The notes under the pieces: generated by a model
Seen by the model: the letters and a program-made list of their open reading frames with translations, nothing else
Databases searched by the model: none
What the model was told of the DNA's origin: nothing
Assembly: GCF_001636295.1 (NCBI RefSeq)
Contig: NZ_CP014209.1
Location: 1,488,001-1,552,000, forward strand
Direction: 5' to 3'
Source of the DNA: Isoptericola dokdonensis DS-3
GTDB taxonomy: Bacteria; Actinomycetota; Actinomycetes; Actinomycetales; Cellulomonadaceae
DNA length: 64,000 bases
Shown: positions 23,901 to 31,995 of the stretch, piece by piece
How the letters are laid out: each line of letters starts with the position of its first letter
Numbering within the stretch: the first letter of the stretch is position 1
Program-made: the position numbers and the translations under genes

Positions 23901-24502
23901 TCCCACGACTCGACGACCTCGGCCGCGAGCTGCCACTGGTTGGCCTCCCCCAGGAGCCGTGAGCCCGGCTCGACCCCGAGCCGCAGGCCGTGGTCCGCCA
24001 CGAGGGACGCCGCGTACGCGTTGTAGGTCGCCACGGTGGGGCGGGCGAGCAGGTCGAGGTCGGCCGTGGTGCGACCCTCCGCGCGGGCCAGCTGGGCGAG
24101 CCGCGACTGGACGCGGGTGGAGAGCTCGCCGGCGGCCTTGCGCGTGAAGGTCAGGCCGAGCACCTCCTCGGGCTCGACGAGCCCGTTCGCGATGAGCCAC
24201 ACGACGCGCGCCGCCATCGTCTCCGTCTTGCCGGACCCGGCGCCCGCCACGACGAGCACAGGCTCCAGCGGGGCCTCGATGACGGCCACCTGCTCGTCCG
24301 TCGGCGCGGGGCGGCCGAGCTTCTCCGCGATGTCCCGCGCCGAGTACCGGGGGCGCGACACATCGACCGGGCTCTCCAGCTCGGGGAAGCCGAGGTCGGT
24401 GTCACGGTGGTCGGCGTCGAGCGCCGCCCACCAGGTCTCGTCGCCGAGGGTGGCGTGCCCGTCGTCCTCGGGGAGCTGGTCGCCGGTGGGGTGGCTCGTC
24501 AC
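20957..24502 (-). CDS. adnB: AdnB subunit of the AdnAB helicase-nuclease
   Basis: A 1181-residue subunit. The N-terminal UvrD-like motor (Walker A VVAGAGSGKTETM, motif II LLDEYQDTSFAQ, motif V ITAHAAKGLEWDVVAV, motif VI RLAYVAFTRARREL) drives translocation. A C-terminal RecB-type nuclease follows (GTLFHAWVEQYFG and VVVVDWKTGRAP, about 1040-1130). AdnAB resects double-strand breaks in actinobacteria in place of RecBCD or AddAB. The start GTG at 24502 overlaps the adnA stop in GTGA (24499-24502), so the two subunits are translated together. Confidence 0.93.
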   Translation of the reverse strand: MTSHPTGDQLPEDDGHATLGDETWWAALDADHRDTDLGFPELESPVDVSRPRYSARDIAEKLGRPAPTDEQVAVIEAPLEPVLVVAGAGSGKTETMAARVVWLIANGLVEPEEVLGLTFTRKAAGELSTRVQSRLAQLARAEGRTTADLDLLARPTVATYNAYAASLVADHGLRLGVEPGSRLLGEANQWQLAAEVVESWDGDLGTDKAVSTVVGAVLSLSGALGEHLRGVDEARDVLDGIVERLDSLPLGPRQRARTQDVEKLIRSVAERARLLDLVAEYRRRKRVADSLDFGDQVAFAAELARTVPAVGAAERTRFRAVLLDEYQDTSFAQVELLAGLFGGGHAVTAVGDPHQSIYGWRGASAAGLSRFPDRFRHADGGAAPVRFLSTSWRNDAAVLAAANVASGPLRDAGTAVPVPPLHLRDGAGQGVVRAHVAATLEEEAEVVAELVAARWRRGTRPDGADRVTAAVLCRARSQFAVLETALRRRGLPVEVVGLGGLLTTPEVVDVVALLEAVHDPSRGDSLLRLLTGPRVNLGAADLHALGSSAADLARRDDPRRRHAAAGAPDDAPGDVPDGDEVTVVEGDVVDHRSLVDALDDLPEPGRAARDGRVLTPEGRTRLAALARLLRDLRSLTYLSLPELVVAAERALGLDVEVATAELLADGLAGAGPYAADGVSRRGREHLDAFRDVAASFAQSADVATLGAFLAWLGVADDQERGLDMPVREPDPDAVQIITAHAAKGLEWDVVAVPGLVDGVFPTVAESSRGRTSPGWLSGLGELPYPLRGDAEDLPGLDLASVADTKELMARRDEFVLDCGAHQLAEERRLAYVAFTRARRELFCTAHWWGTAAKPRALSPFLQELAEAGLVSTEGWEPAPDGTDNPRDGEVPTGVWPAPEAGGTAPEPAVPGSAPTAPGDVPTARDLLRRTAARVRAAADAEPADGGLVDETGHDLVGLARLLLAERADRVEPSVEMPAHVSASGLVRLARDRDEFARQLRRPVPVEPTVHARRGTLFHAWVEQYFGAASLLDVEDMPGAEDAGDHSGDLALDELKELFLGTPWAALTPVAVEQDVETPVGGVMVRSRIDAVFPDPDAPEPAPGEAPAVVVVDWKTGRAPRDPVDRAQREVQLAAYRLAWSRWKGIPVEKVSAAFVHVADGTTVRPTELLDEAGLEALVRGA

Positions 24503-27500
24503 GGGACGACCGTCCTTCCCTCGGGCTGCACGGGGCAGCTGCGCCGCACCGGGCACATCCCGCACAGGTCGTTCTGCTGGGCCGTGAACGCCGACGCCGC
24601 CATCGTGTCGGCGGCCTGCGTGACCAGCGCCCGCGCCCAGCTCGACCCGTCCGGCTCCGGCTCCAGGGCGGCCTGGGCACGCAGCGCCGGCCCCCGGGTG
24701 TCCGTCCCGACGTAGACGAGCCGCGCACCTGCGCTGCGTGTCCCCGCGGGCAGGTCGAGCGCACCCTCGGTCACGGCGAGCTGGTAGGCGCCGAGCTGCG
24801 GGTTCTCCGCCGCCTTGTCCTTCGACGTCGCCGACCGTCCCGTCTTGAGGTCGGCGACCGTGACGGCGTCGTCGCCGTCCCGCTCGACCCGGTCGATCTT
24901 GCCGCGCAGCAGGGCCCGGCCCACGGGCACCTCGAAGGCCGGCTCGACGAGCACGGGCTCCCCCGCCTCGGCGGTGTAGGCGGCCAGCCGCTCGATCATC
25001 GCCTCGGCCCGGCGGCGCAGCTGGCGGGCGGGCCAGCCGTCCGCGAGCGCGAGCTCGGGCCAGCGCCGGTCGAGCTCGGCCCGCAGCGCCGTGAGCGACC
25101 CGGCGGGATGTTCCTCCGCGATGCTGTGCACGAGGGTGCCGAGGCTCTGGTGGGTGGCGTCCGGCGCCGTGCCGCCCGCCGACTCGAACGCCCAGCGCAC
25201 CGCGCAGGTGGTCACGGTGTCGACCTTGGACGGCGACACCGTGACGACGTCGTCGGGGCCCCACAGCGGGGCACCGCTCGACGTCGCCGCGACGCCGTAC
25301 CAGGTGCGCGGGTCGGCCTCGGCGACGCCGGCCCCGGCGAGCCGGGCCAGCAGCGCGGCCGCGGTGTCCGCGGCGCCGCCGTCCGGCCCGGCCGGGCCGG
25401 TGCGTGCCGCACCCGGGACCAGGTCCGCCGCCGCCTCGCGGACCAGCTCCGCCCGGGCCGCCGCGACGACGCCCCGCAGGTCGAGCGGCGGGCCGACGCG
25501 CACCCGGCGCGGGTCGGGGCCCTCACCGTCGTCGCCGCGCGGGGACACGACGTCGCAGAACACCGACGGCGACTCCTCGGCGTCCTCGACGGCGGTGACG
25601 AGCAGCCGGCGACGAGCGCGGGACGTCGCGACGGCGAAGGAGCGCAGCTCGTCGGCGAGAACCTGGGCGCGCGCCTCCTTGCCGACCCCGTGGGCGTCCT
25701 GGCTGCGACCGGCGAGGAGCTCGACGAGCGCCTGGGAGCCGAGCAGGGAGTCCCGCAGGCGCAGGTCCGGCCACACGCCGTCCTGGACGCCCGCGACCAC
25801 GACGACGTCCCACTCGCGCCCGGCGGCGCCCGCCGGCGTGAGGGCCTCCACGGCCCGCGCCCCCGTCGCGGACGCCGCGAGGGAGTCGGCGGGGAGGTCC
25901 TGGGAGGCGAGGTAGTCGACGAACGAGGCCACGGGGGCACCGGGCATGCGCTCGACGTAGGTCTCGGCGGCCCGGAAGAGCGCCAGCACGGCGTCGAGGT
26001 CGCGGTCGGCGCGCACCCCGGCCGGACCGCCCGCGAGGGCGAGGTCGCGCCAACGGTCGGCGAGGCCGGTGGCCGCCCACACGGCCCACAGCACGGTCTG
26101 GGCGGTCGCCCCGTCGGCCGCGGCCGCCGCCCGCCCGGCGGCGAGCACGCGGGCCACGGCGGTCGGGCCGCGACGCACGGCCGCGGGCAGGGTCGTGGCC
26201 CGGTCGGGGTCGCCCAGGACCTCGACGAGCAGCGCGTCGGACGACCTGCCGCCGCCGCCGGCGAGCTCCTCGGCCCGCAGGGCGCGGCGCAGCCGCCGCA
26301 GGGAGACCGCGTCGAGGCCGCCGACCGGGGAGGTGAGCAGCAGGGCGGCCGCCCCCGGGTCGAGCCCGTCCAGGTCGCCGTCGCCGGCCGGGGCGTCGTC
26401 GTCGGTCGGACGCAGGTCGGCCAGCAGGCGGTCGAGCGAGCCGGGACCCGCGCAGATCCGCACCGCCGTCAGCAGCGGGACGACCGCGGGCTCGTCGCGC
26501 AGCGGGACGTCCGAGCCGAGCAGCGCGACGGGCACGGACGCCGCCACGAGGTCGCGGCGCAGCGCGGCGAGCCGGTCACCGCTGCGCGCGATCACGGCCA
26601 TGCGCTCCCACGGCGTGCCGTGCAGCAGGTGCTCGGCCCGGAGCTCGCGCGCGACGTAGGCGGCCTCCTGCGCGGCACCCGCCAGGACGGCGACGTCGAC
26701 GCGCGGGGTCCCGGCCACGGTCCGGCCGGTGCCGGCCTTCCCGTCCCCGCCGCCCGGGCCGGCGTCGGCGCCGGACGGCTCCGTGGCGTCCGGCCCTCCG
26801 GGCCGGGCGTCCGCACCGCGGTGCAGCGGACCACCGACGGTGGGCACCCGCGAGGTGACGGCGCGGTTGACCGCGCGCAGGCGCTCCGGCTGGCGCCAGG
26901 AGGTCCCGAGGACGACGGGACGCGCGTCGAAGGCGCCGACCTCGTCCCCGCGCGCCCCGGCCCGCCCGACGAGCGCTGGCGCGGCGCCGCGGAACCCCTG
27001 CACGGCGACGTCCGGGTCCGCGACGAGCACCAGCCGCGCGCCGCCGGCGCGCAGCACGCCCAGCAGACGCGCGGTCGCGACGGTGGCCTCCTGGTAGTCG
27101 TCCACGACGACGAGGTCCCACGTCGGCGCGGGCACCTCCGGCACGACCTCCGTCCACGTCGCCAGCGCGTGCGCGGCCTCGTCGACGACGACCGCGGGGT
27201 CGAACCGCTCCCCCGCGTCCGGGGTCCCCTGCCGCAGCGCCGACACGAACCGGTACTCCTCGTAGAGCCGCGCCCCGAGCTCCCACTCGGGTCGTTCGTG
27301 GCGGCGGCCGAGCTCGGCGAGGTCCGCCGGTTCGAGCCCTCGTTCGGCGGCGCGCATGAGCAGGTCGCGCAGCTCCTGGCGCAGGCCGCGCAGCCCCAGC
27401 GCCTCGGCCGGCAGGTCCGGGGGCAGGGGGAGGTCGACGCCCTCGCCGTCGAGGTGCCCGGCGAGCAGCTCGCCCAGCACCAGGTCCTGCTCCGGCCCGG

Positions 27501-27879
27501 ACACCAGCGTGGGCGACGGCTCGCCGAGGGCGTCCGCCCGGGAGCGCAGCACCGCGAAGGCGGCCGACGCGGCCGTGCGGACCATGGGCGCACCGATCGT
27601 GCGGCCCGTCGCCGCCGTCACCTCGTCGCGCAGCCGGGCGGCGGCACGTCGGGACGCGGCGAGCACGAGCACGCGGGCGGGGTCGGTCCCCGCCTCGACC
27701 GCTTGCACCGCGACCTCGCGGACCACCGTCGTCTTGCCGGTCCCCGGTGCACCCACGACGAGCGTCGCGGGCTCCGAGGACGCCGCCACCACCGCGGCGT
27801 GCTGCTGCGGGTCCAGCACGACGGCGGCCCCGGCGCTGCGCGCGGGGGCCGGCGGCTCGAGACGGACGGCGGCGGTCAC
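24499..27879 (-). CDS. adnA: AdnA subunit of the AdnAB helicase-nuclease
   Basis: A 1126-residue partner of AdnB. The motor domain is more diverged: Walker A VVGAPGTGKTTVV and motif II VVDDYQEATVA. The nuclease domain lies at about 900-1115, with CAVRW (first Cys), VTVADLKTGRS and the C-terminal cluster CGMCPVRRSC. These four cysteines are the pattern of an Fe-S nuclease of the AddB/Cas4 kind. The GTG start at 27879 has no strong Shine-Dalgarno. First gene of the adnA-adnB operon, divergent from DUF3107. Confidence 0.92.
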   Translation of the reverse strand: MTAAVRLEPPAPARSAGAAVVLDPQQHAAVVAASSEPATLVVGAPGTGKTTVVREVAVQAVEAGTDPARVLVLAASRRAAARLRDEVTAATGRTIGAPMVRTAASAAFAVLRSRADALGEPSPTLVSGPEQDLVLGELLAGHLDGEGVDLPLPPDLPAEALGLRGLRQELRDLLMRAAERGLEPADLAELGRRHERPEWELGARLYEEYRFVSALRQGTPDAGERFDPAVVVDEAAHALATWTEVVPEVPAPTWDLVVVDDYQEATVATARLLGVLRAGGARLVLVADPDVAVQGFRGAAPALVGRAGARGDEVGAFDARPVVLGTSWRQPERLRAVNRAVTSRVPTVGGPLHRGADARPGGPDATEPSGADAGPGGGDGKAGTGRTVAGTPRVDVAVLAGAAQEAAYVARELRAEHLLHGTPWERMAVIARSGDRLAALRRDLVAASVPVALLGSDVPLRDEPAVVPLLTAVRICAGPGSLDRLLADLRPTDDDAPAGDGDLDGLDPGAAALLLTSPVGGLDAVSLRRLRRALRAEELAGGGGRSSDALLVEVLGDPDRATTLPAAVRRGPTAVARVLAAGRAAAAADGATAQTVLWAVWAATGLADRWRDLALAGGPAGVRADRDLDAVLALFRAAETYVERMPGAPVASFVDYLASQDLPADSLAASATGARAVEALTPAGAAGREWDVVVVAGVQDGVWPDLRLRDSLLGSQALVELLAGRSQDAHGVGKEARAQVLADELRSFAVATSRARRRLLVTAVEDAEESPSVFCDVVSPRGDDGEGPDPRRVRVGPPLDLRGVVAAARAELVREAAADLVPGAARTGPAGPDGGAADTAAALLARLAGAGVAEADPRTWYGVAATSSGAPLWGPDDVVTVSPSKVDTVTTCAVRWAFESAGGTAPDATHQSLGTLVHSIAEEHPAGSLTALRAELDRRWPELALADGWPARQLRRRAEAMIERLAAYTAEAGEPVLVEPAFEVPVGRALLRGKIDRVERDGDDAVTVADLKTGRSATSKDKAAENPQLGAYQLAVTEGALDLPAGTRSAGARLVYVGTDTRGPALRAQAALEPEPDGSSWARALVTQAADTMAASAFTAQQNDLCGMCPVRRSCPVQPEGRTVVP

Positions 27880-27964
27880 GAGGAGATTCGACCACGGGCC
27901 ACCGACACGGCCCGCGTGCGTTCACCCTGCGCGGACGACGACGCCTCGGCCCGGTCGGCGTGCA

Positions 27965-27970
27965 TAGGAT
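27965..27970 (+). promoter_or_regulatory. -10 box (TAGGAT) of the DUF3107 gene
   Basis: It lies about 60 bases before the GTG at 28031 and gives a leader with a proper Shine-Dalgarno. No clear -35 is seen. Confidence 0.5.
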
Positions 27971-28030
27971 CGTGGCGGCCAGGAACCACCCGGCGTCGCG
28001 GGTCGCGGCGTCGATCGCGAAGGAGTCAAC

Positions 28031-28255
28031 GTGGAGATCACGATCGGTGTGCAGAACCTCGCCCGCGAGCTGGTGGTCGAGACCGACCTCAAGCCCGAGG
28101 TCGCTGCGAAGGCGGTCCGCAAGGCCCTGGAGGACGGCACCCCTCTGGAGATCACCGACGACAAGGGCCGCCTCGTCATCGTCCCGGCGGCCACCCTCGG
28201 GTACGTGCAGATCGGCAGCGGCGAGCAGCGACCCGTCGGGTTCGGCTCGCTCTGA
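28031..28255 (+). CDS. DUF3107 family protein
   Basis: A 74-residue protein, MEITIGVQNLARELVVETDL..., matching DUF3107 (mycobacterial TB9.4, Rv3208A). It is small, without membrane segments, and of unknown biochemical role. AGGAG ends five bases before the GTG. It stands between adnA and the ferritin-like/rhlE genes, as in mycobacteria. No partner is known from sequence. Confidence 0.93.
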   Translation: MEITIGVQNLARELVVETDLKPEVAAKAVRKALEDGTPLEITDDKGRLVIVPAATLGYVQIGSGEQRPVGFGSL

Positions 28256-28285
28256 CCCGCCGTCCGGTCGGCGGCCCGAGGAGAC

Positions 28286-29011
28286 TCAGGCCGCCAGCCG
28301 GAGCCGGTCCATCCGACGCGTGTGCTCCGCCGTCAGACGACTGACGAGCCAGGCGCGCGGGTCGGCGTCCACCCCGAGGGTGCGGGCGGAGTCCCCGGCG
28401 AGCGCGGTCAGGTGCGGGCGGGCGTCGACGAACGTCGTGACGAGGCTCAGCGCCTCCCCGACGACCCGCCGCCCCCACAGCGCCAGGCGCGACGCGAGCA
28501 CCTCGTCCGCCGCGGCGACCTCGTCCAGCAGACGCACGGCCTCGGCGTCCGCGCCGGCCGCCGCCTCGGCCTCCCGGCCCGGCGCGGGTCGCTCCAGCAC
28601 GGTGCGCAGGGACGTCCCGACATGCCCCTGCACCCCCACGGCGAGGGTGCGGCAGAAGTCCTGCGCCACGCCGTGGCCGACGACGCCCTTGAGCAGACCC
28701 TCCGCCCACACGTCGGTGCGGGTGCGCATGTCGAAGTCGACGAACGCCCCGTCGAACGGGGCCACCACCACCGCGGCCGCGTCGGCGCTGCCGTCCGTGA
28801 CCAGCGCGAGCAGTGCGTGCTGGCGGGTCAGCGCCCGTGCCGCGCCGTCGGCGAGCGCCTGCCGTGCCGCCAGCGTCGGGGCGTCCACCGACCGGGCGGC
28901 CAGCAGGCCGAACTCGGCGAGCTCGGTGTAGGCGGCCAGCCCCACGAGCTCGACGACGCCGGCGGGGACGGAGGGGTCGACGCCGGCGGCGCCCGGGGAT
29001 GCACTGCTCAC
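28286..29011 (-). CDS. Ferritin-like fold protein
   Basis: A 241-residue helical protein beginning VVELVGLAAYTELAEFGLLAARSVDAPTLAAR and containing FDGAFVDFDMRTRTDVWAEGLLKGVVGHGVAQDF, the pattern of the actinobacterial ferritin-like family next to rhlE (cf. Rv3210c). Carboxylate and His residues suitable for a di-iron centre are present but their arrangement cannot be confirmed by eye. Leaderless: TATCCT (29018-29023) ends six bases before the GTG at 29011. Function unknown. Confidence 0.75.
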   Translation of the reverse strand: MSSASPGAAGVDPSVPAGVVELVGLAAYTELAEFGLLAARSVDAPTLAARQALADGAARALTRQHALLALVTDGSADAAAVVVAPFDGAFVDFDMRTRTDVWAEGLLKGVVGHGVAQDFCRTLAVGVQGHVGTSLRTVLERPAPGREAEAAAGADAEAVRLLDEVAAADEVLASRLALWGRRVVGEALSLVTTFVDARPHLTALAGDSARTLGVDADPRAWLVSRLTAEHTRRMDRLRLAA

Positions 29012-29017
29012 GTCCTC

Positions 29018-29023
29018 AGGATA
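29018..29023 (-). promoter_or_regulatory. Leaderless -10 (TATCCT) of the ferritin-like gene
   Basis: Six bases separate it from the GTG at 29011. It sets the start although the frame is open to 29269. Confidence 0.6.
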
Positions 29024-29069
29024 GGCGCCACCGTGACGCACGCCTCCCCCGGTCCGGGCCCGCGTCGGA

Positions 29070-29075
29070 TACCAT
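29070..29075 (+). promoter_or_regulatory. Possible -10 (TACCAT) of the DEAD-box helicase gene
   Basis: This would give a leader of about 150 bases before the GTG at 29232. The long untranslated region could allow post-transcriptional control, as known for cold-shock DEAD-box genes, but no specific element is recognized in it. Confidence 0.4.
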
Positions 29076-29231
29076 GTGAGGCGTACCTCGGTTGCCCGGT
29101 CGTCTCGATGCTGACCCCCCGCGCGCACCGCGCGACGTGAAATACGCGATCGGCTGCCGACCATCTCGGCGCTGCGACGACCCGCGGCCTGGCCCTGTGG
29201 TCCCCGCGCCGACGACCTGCGAAGGCAACCA

Positions 29232-30899
29232 GTGACCACCACGAACACCACCGCCGACGACGCCACCACGGCCCCGGCGACCCCCGAGACGCTCGACTAC
29301 TCGTCCGCCGCGGCCATCCAGGCCCAGGACGTCAGCTTCGCCGACTTCGGCGTCCGCGACGAGATCGTCGCCGCCCTGCGCGACGCGGGCATCACCCACC
29401 CCTTCCCCATCCAGGCGATGACCCTGCCGGTCGCGCTCCAGGGGCACGACATCATCGGCCAGGCCAAGACGGGCACCGGCAAGACCCTCGGGTTCGGCGT
29501 CCCGCTGCTGCACCGGGTCGCCGCGCCGGGCGAGCCGGAGTTCGACCTGCTCCCCGCGCCGGGCAAGCCGCAGGCCCTCGTGGTCGCCCCGACCCGCGAG
29601 CTCGCGGTCCAGGTCGCCAACGACCTGCAGACCGCGTCCCGGCACCGCGGCGTGCGCATCGTGCAGATCTACGGCGGCCGCGCGTACGAGCCCCAGATCG
29701 AGGCGCTGAACCGTGGCGTCGAGGTCGTCGTCGGCACGCCGGGCCGCATGGTGGACCTGCTCAACCAGGGACACCTCAACCTGACCCGCGCCGCGACCGT
29801 CGTGCTGGACGAGGCCGACGAGATGCTGGACCTCGGGTTCCTGCCCGACGTCGAGAAGATCCTGGCCCGCACCCCTGCCGTGCGGCACACCATGCTGTTC
29901 TCCGCGACGATGCCGGGCGCCGTCGTGTCCATGGCCCGCCGCTACATGAAGCAGCCGACGCACATCCGTGCCGCCGAGCCGGACGACGACGGCGCGACCG
30001 TGAAGAACACGCGCCAGGTCGTCTACCGTGCGCACGCGCTCGACAAGATCGAGGTCCTGGCCCGCATCCTGCAGTCCGACGGCCGCGGCCGCACCATCGT
30101 CTTCACGCGCACCAAGCGCACCGCCGCCAAGGTGTCGGACGACCTGCGCGAGCGCGGCTTCGCCGCCGGCGCCCTGCACGGCGACCTCGGTCAGGGTGCC
30201 CGCGAGCAGGCGCTGCGGGCGCTGCGCCACGGCCACATCGACGTGCTCGTCGCGACCGACGTCGCGGCCCGTGGCATCGACGTCGACGACGTCACGCACG
30301 TCGTCAACTACCAGTGCCCCGAGGACGAGCGCACCTACCTGCACCGGATCGGCCGCACCGGCCGCGCCGGCAACAAGGGCACCGCGGTGACCTTCGTCGA
30401 CTGGGACGACGTGCCGCGCTGGCAGCTCATCGACCGCACCCTGAACCTCGGGTTCCCGGAGCCGGTCGAGACGTACTCGTCGTCCCCGCACCTGTACACC
30501 GAGCTCGGCATCCCCGAGGGCACCAAGGGCCGCCTGCCCCGGAGCAAGCAGGAGCTCGGCGGTCTGGACGCCGAGGTGCTCGAGGACCTCGGCGAGACGG
30601 GCAAGCGCACCGCCGCTCCGTCGCGCGGCGGCTCCCGCTCCGGCGGTCGTGACGGCGGCTCCCGGTCGGGCGGTCGCGACGGCGGCCAGCGCGGCGGCCA
30701 CGGGGGCCAGGGCGGCCGGTCCGGCGGCCAGGAGCGGTCGGGCGCCGAGCGTCCGACCGACGCCCCGGTCTCCGAGCCCGCCGGCGAGGGCTCGGGCGAG
30801 GGCCAGCGTCGTCGCCGTCGTCGCCGCACCCGCAGCGGCGGCGGTCGTCCCGCCGGGCAGGGCGGTCAGGGTGCCGCTGCGGCACCCGCCGCCGACTGA
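29232..30899 (+). CDS. rhlE: DEAD-box ATP-dependent RNA helicase, RhlE type
   Basis: A 555-residue helicase. The Q motif comes before ITHPFPIQAMTLP, motif I is AKTGTGKT, Ia is PTRELA, II is DEADEMLD, III is SATMP and VI is HRIGRTGRAG. The C-terminal 120 residues are disordered, with Gly/Arg/Ser-rich RGG-like repeats (GGRDGGSRSGG), an acidic patch and a poly-Arg tract, expected to bind RNA. The gene sits where Rv3211 sits in mycobacteria. The GTG is taken as start because the conserved region begins soon after it. Acts on structured RNA, in ribosome assembly or mRNA decay (known of the family). Confidence 0.93.
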   Translation: MTTTNTTADDATTAPATPETLDYSSAAAIQAQDVSFADFGVRDEIVAALRDAGITHPFPIQAMTLPVALQGHDIIGQAKTGTGKTLGFGVPLLHRVAAPGEPEFDLLPAPGKPQALVVAPTRELAVQVANDLQTASRHRGVRIVQIYGGRAYEPQIEALNRGVEVVVGTPGRMVDLLNQGHLNLTRAATVVLDEADEMLDLGFLPDVEKILARTPAVRHTMLFSATMPGAVVSMARRYMKQPTHIRAAEPDDDGATVKNTRQVVYRAHALDKIEVLARILQSDGRGRTIVFTRTKRTAAKVSDDLRERGFAAGALHGDLGQGAREQALRALRHGHIDVLVATDVAARGIDVDDVTHVVNYQCPEDERTYLHRIGRTGRAGNKGTAVTFVDWDDVPRWQLIDRTLNLGFPEPVETYSSSPHLYTELGIPEGTKGRLPRSKQELGGLDAEVLEDLGETGKRTAAPSRGGSRSGGRDGGSRSGGRDGGQRGGHGGQGGRSGGQERSGAERPTDAPVSEPAGEGSGEGQRRRRRRRTRSGGGRPAGQGGQGAAAAPAAD

Positions 30900-30928
30900 C
30901 CTCGCCCGTCGCGGCCGCAGCCGCTCGT

Positions 30929-30967
30929 CGTCGTCCCGCTCCTGTCACGGACAGGGGCGGGACGACG
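30929..30967 (+). terminator. Terminator of the DEAD-box helicase gene
   Basis: 18-bp stem with one G-T wobble and the loop ACG, starting 29 bases after the stop. Confidence 0.75.
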
Positions 30968-31031
30968 TGTCTCCGGGACCAGGTCCGCACCGCACCGACC
31001 GCACGGGTCCACGCGTGTCACCGGCCCGTCG

Positions 31032-31037
31032 TACCGT
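31032..31037 (+). promoter_or_regulatory. Leaderless -10 (TACCGT) of the DUF1905 gene
   Basis: It ends seven bases before the GTG at 31045. Confidence 0.55.
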
Positions 31038-31044
31038 CAGGTCC

Positions 31045-31344
31045 GTGCAGCTCACCTTCACCGCACCGCTCTGGCGGTGGACGGCCCGGCAGGACGACGC
31101 GTGGTGGTTCGTCACCGTGCCCCCGGACGAGTCCGACCTCCTGGCGGAGCTGCCGCTGCCGCCGCGCGGCTTCGGCTCGATCCGGGTGGAGGTGACGGTG
31201 GGGTCGACGACGTGGCGGACGTCGGTGTTCCCGTCGGACGAGCACAAGGCGTACGTCCTGCCCATGAAGAAGCAGGTGCGCACGGCCGAGCACCTGGAGC
31301 CCGACCAGCCGGTGCCGGTGCGGCTGGTGACGGTCGACCTGTGA
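31045..31344 (+). CDS. DUF1905 family protein
   Basis: A 99-residue protein with the DUF1905 pattern (TFTAPLWRWTARQDDAWWFVTVP, GFGSIRVEVTVGSTTWRTSVFP, YVLPMKKQVRTAE), a small beta-barrel of unknown function. A TACCGT box seven bases before the GTG sets the start. It converges on the MarC gene with only 15 bases between stops. A short pair GACCCG/CGGGTC across both stops might end transcription but is weak. Confidence 0.88.
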   Translation: MQLTFTAPLWRWTARQDDAWWFVTVPPDESDLLAELPLPPRGFGSIRVEVTVGSTTWRTSVFPSDEHKAYVLPMKKQVRTAEHLEPDQPVPVRLVTVDL

Positions 31345-31359
31345 CCCGTGCCGGCCGGG

Positions 31360-31995
31360 TCAGGCCGTCTCGGCGAACGCGAGGACGGCGTCGGCGATCT
31401 GCTGGACGGCGATCGCCGCGAGCAGGATGCCCGCGATGCGCGTGATGAGGGTGACGCCGGAGTCGCGCAGCACGCGGTGCAGGACGTCGGCGAACCGCAT
31501 GGCCAGGTAGAGGCACACGTGGACCAGGACGATGGCGACGGCGATGGCGACGGCGGCAGGGACCCAGTCGTCGACGGTGTGCGCCTGCTGGACGAACACC
31601 ATCGTCGCGACGATCGCCCCGGGACCGGCGAGCAGCGGAGTGCCGAGCGGGACGAGCGCCACGTTGGCGCCCGCGGTGGCGGCGGTCGCCTCACCGTTCT
31701 CGAAGTGCCCGGTGAGGAGCTGCATCGCGACGATCAGCAGCAGCAGGCCACCGGCACCCTGCAGGGCGGGCAGCGAGATCCCCATGTACGACAGCAGCTG
31801 CTGACCGAACAGCGCGAACGACACGATGACGCCGAACGCCACGCCGACGGCCTGCAGGGCCGCGCGCCGGCGTTGCTTGCCGCTCATCGTGGACGTCAGC
31901 GCGAGGAACACGGGGATGGTGCCCGGCGGGTCCATGATGACGAACAGCGTCACGAACGCCTGCGTGAACAGGGTCAGGTCGATCACCGCGCTCAC
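31360..31995 (-). CDS. MarC-family integral membrane protein
   Basis: A 211-residue protein with six predicted membrane helices and the family motifs VIMDPPGTIPVFLALT, TPLLAGPGAI and RIAGILLAAIAVQQI. MarC/SNatA proteins are sometimes annotated as neutral amino acid exporters, but most have no proven substrate. The GTG start overlaps the stop of the PHP gene in GTGA (31992-31995), so the two form a coupled operon. The pairing with a PHP phosphoesterase is common in actinobacteria and unexplained. Confidence 0.9.
   Translation of the reverse strand: MSAVIDLTLFTQAFVTLFVIMDPPGTIPVFLALTSTMSGKQRRRAALQAVGVAFGVIVSFALFGQQLLSYMGISLPALQGAGGLLLLIVAMQLLTGHFENGEATAATAGANVALVPLGTPLLAGPGAIVATMVFVQQAHTVDDWVPAAVAIAVAIVLVHVCLYLAMRFADVLHRVLRDSGVTLITRIAGILLAAIAVQQIADAVLAFAETA

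Noticed and set aside
20957..27879. The two large helicase-nuclease genes as a phage or defence system
   Set aside because: Gene order, subunit sizes, the four-cysteine nuclease and the mycobacterial-like neighbourhood identify AdnAB, a housekeeping resection complex.
29016..30701. 561-codon frame antisense to the DEAD-box helicase gene
   Set aside because: The translation has no motifs and mirrors the helicase codons; no ribosome site or promoter supports it.
31342..31362. Inverted repeat across the DUF1905 and MarC stops as a terminator
   Set aside because: Only six to seven pairs, overlapping both coding ends; too weak to list as a feature.
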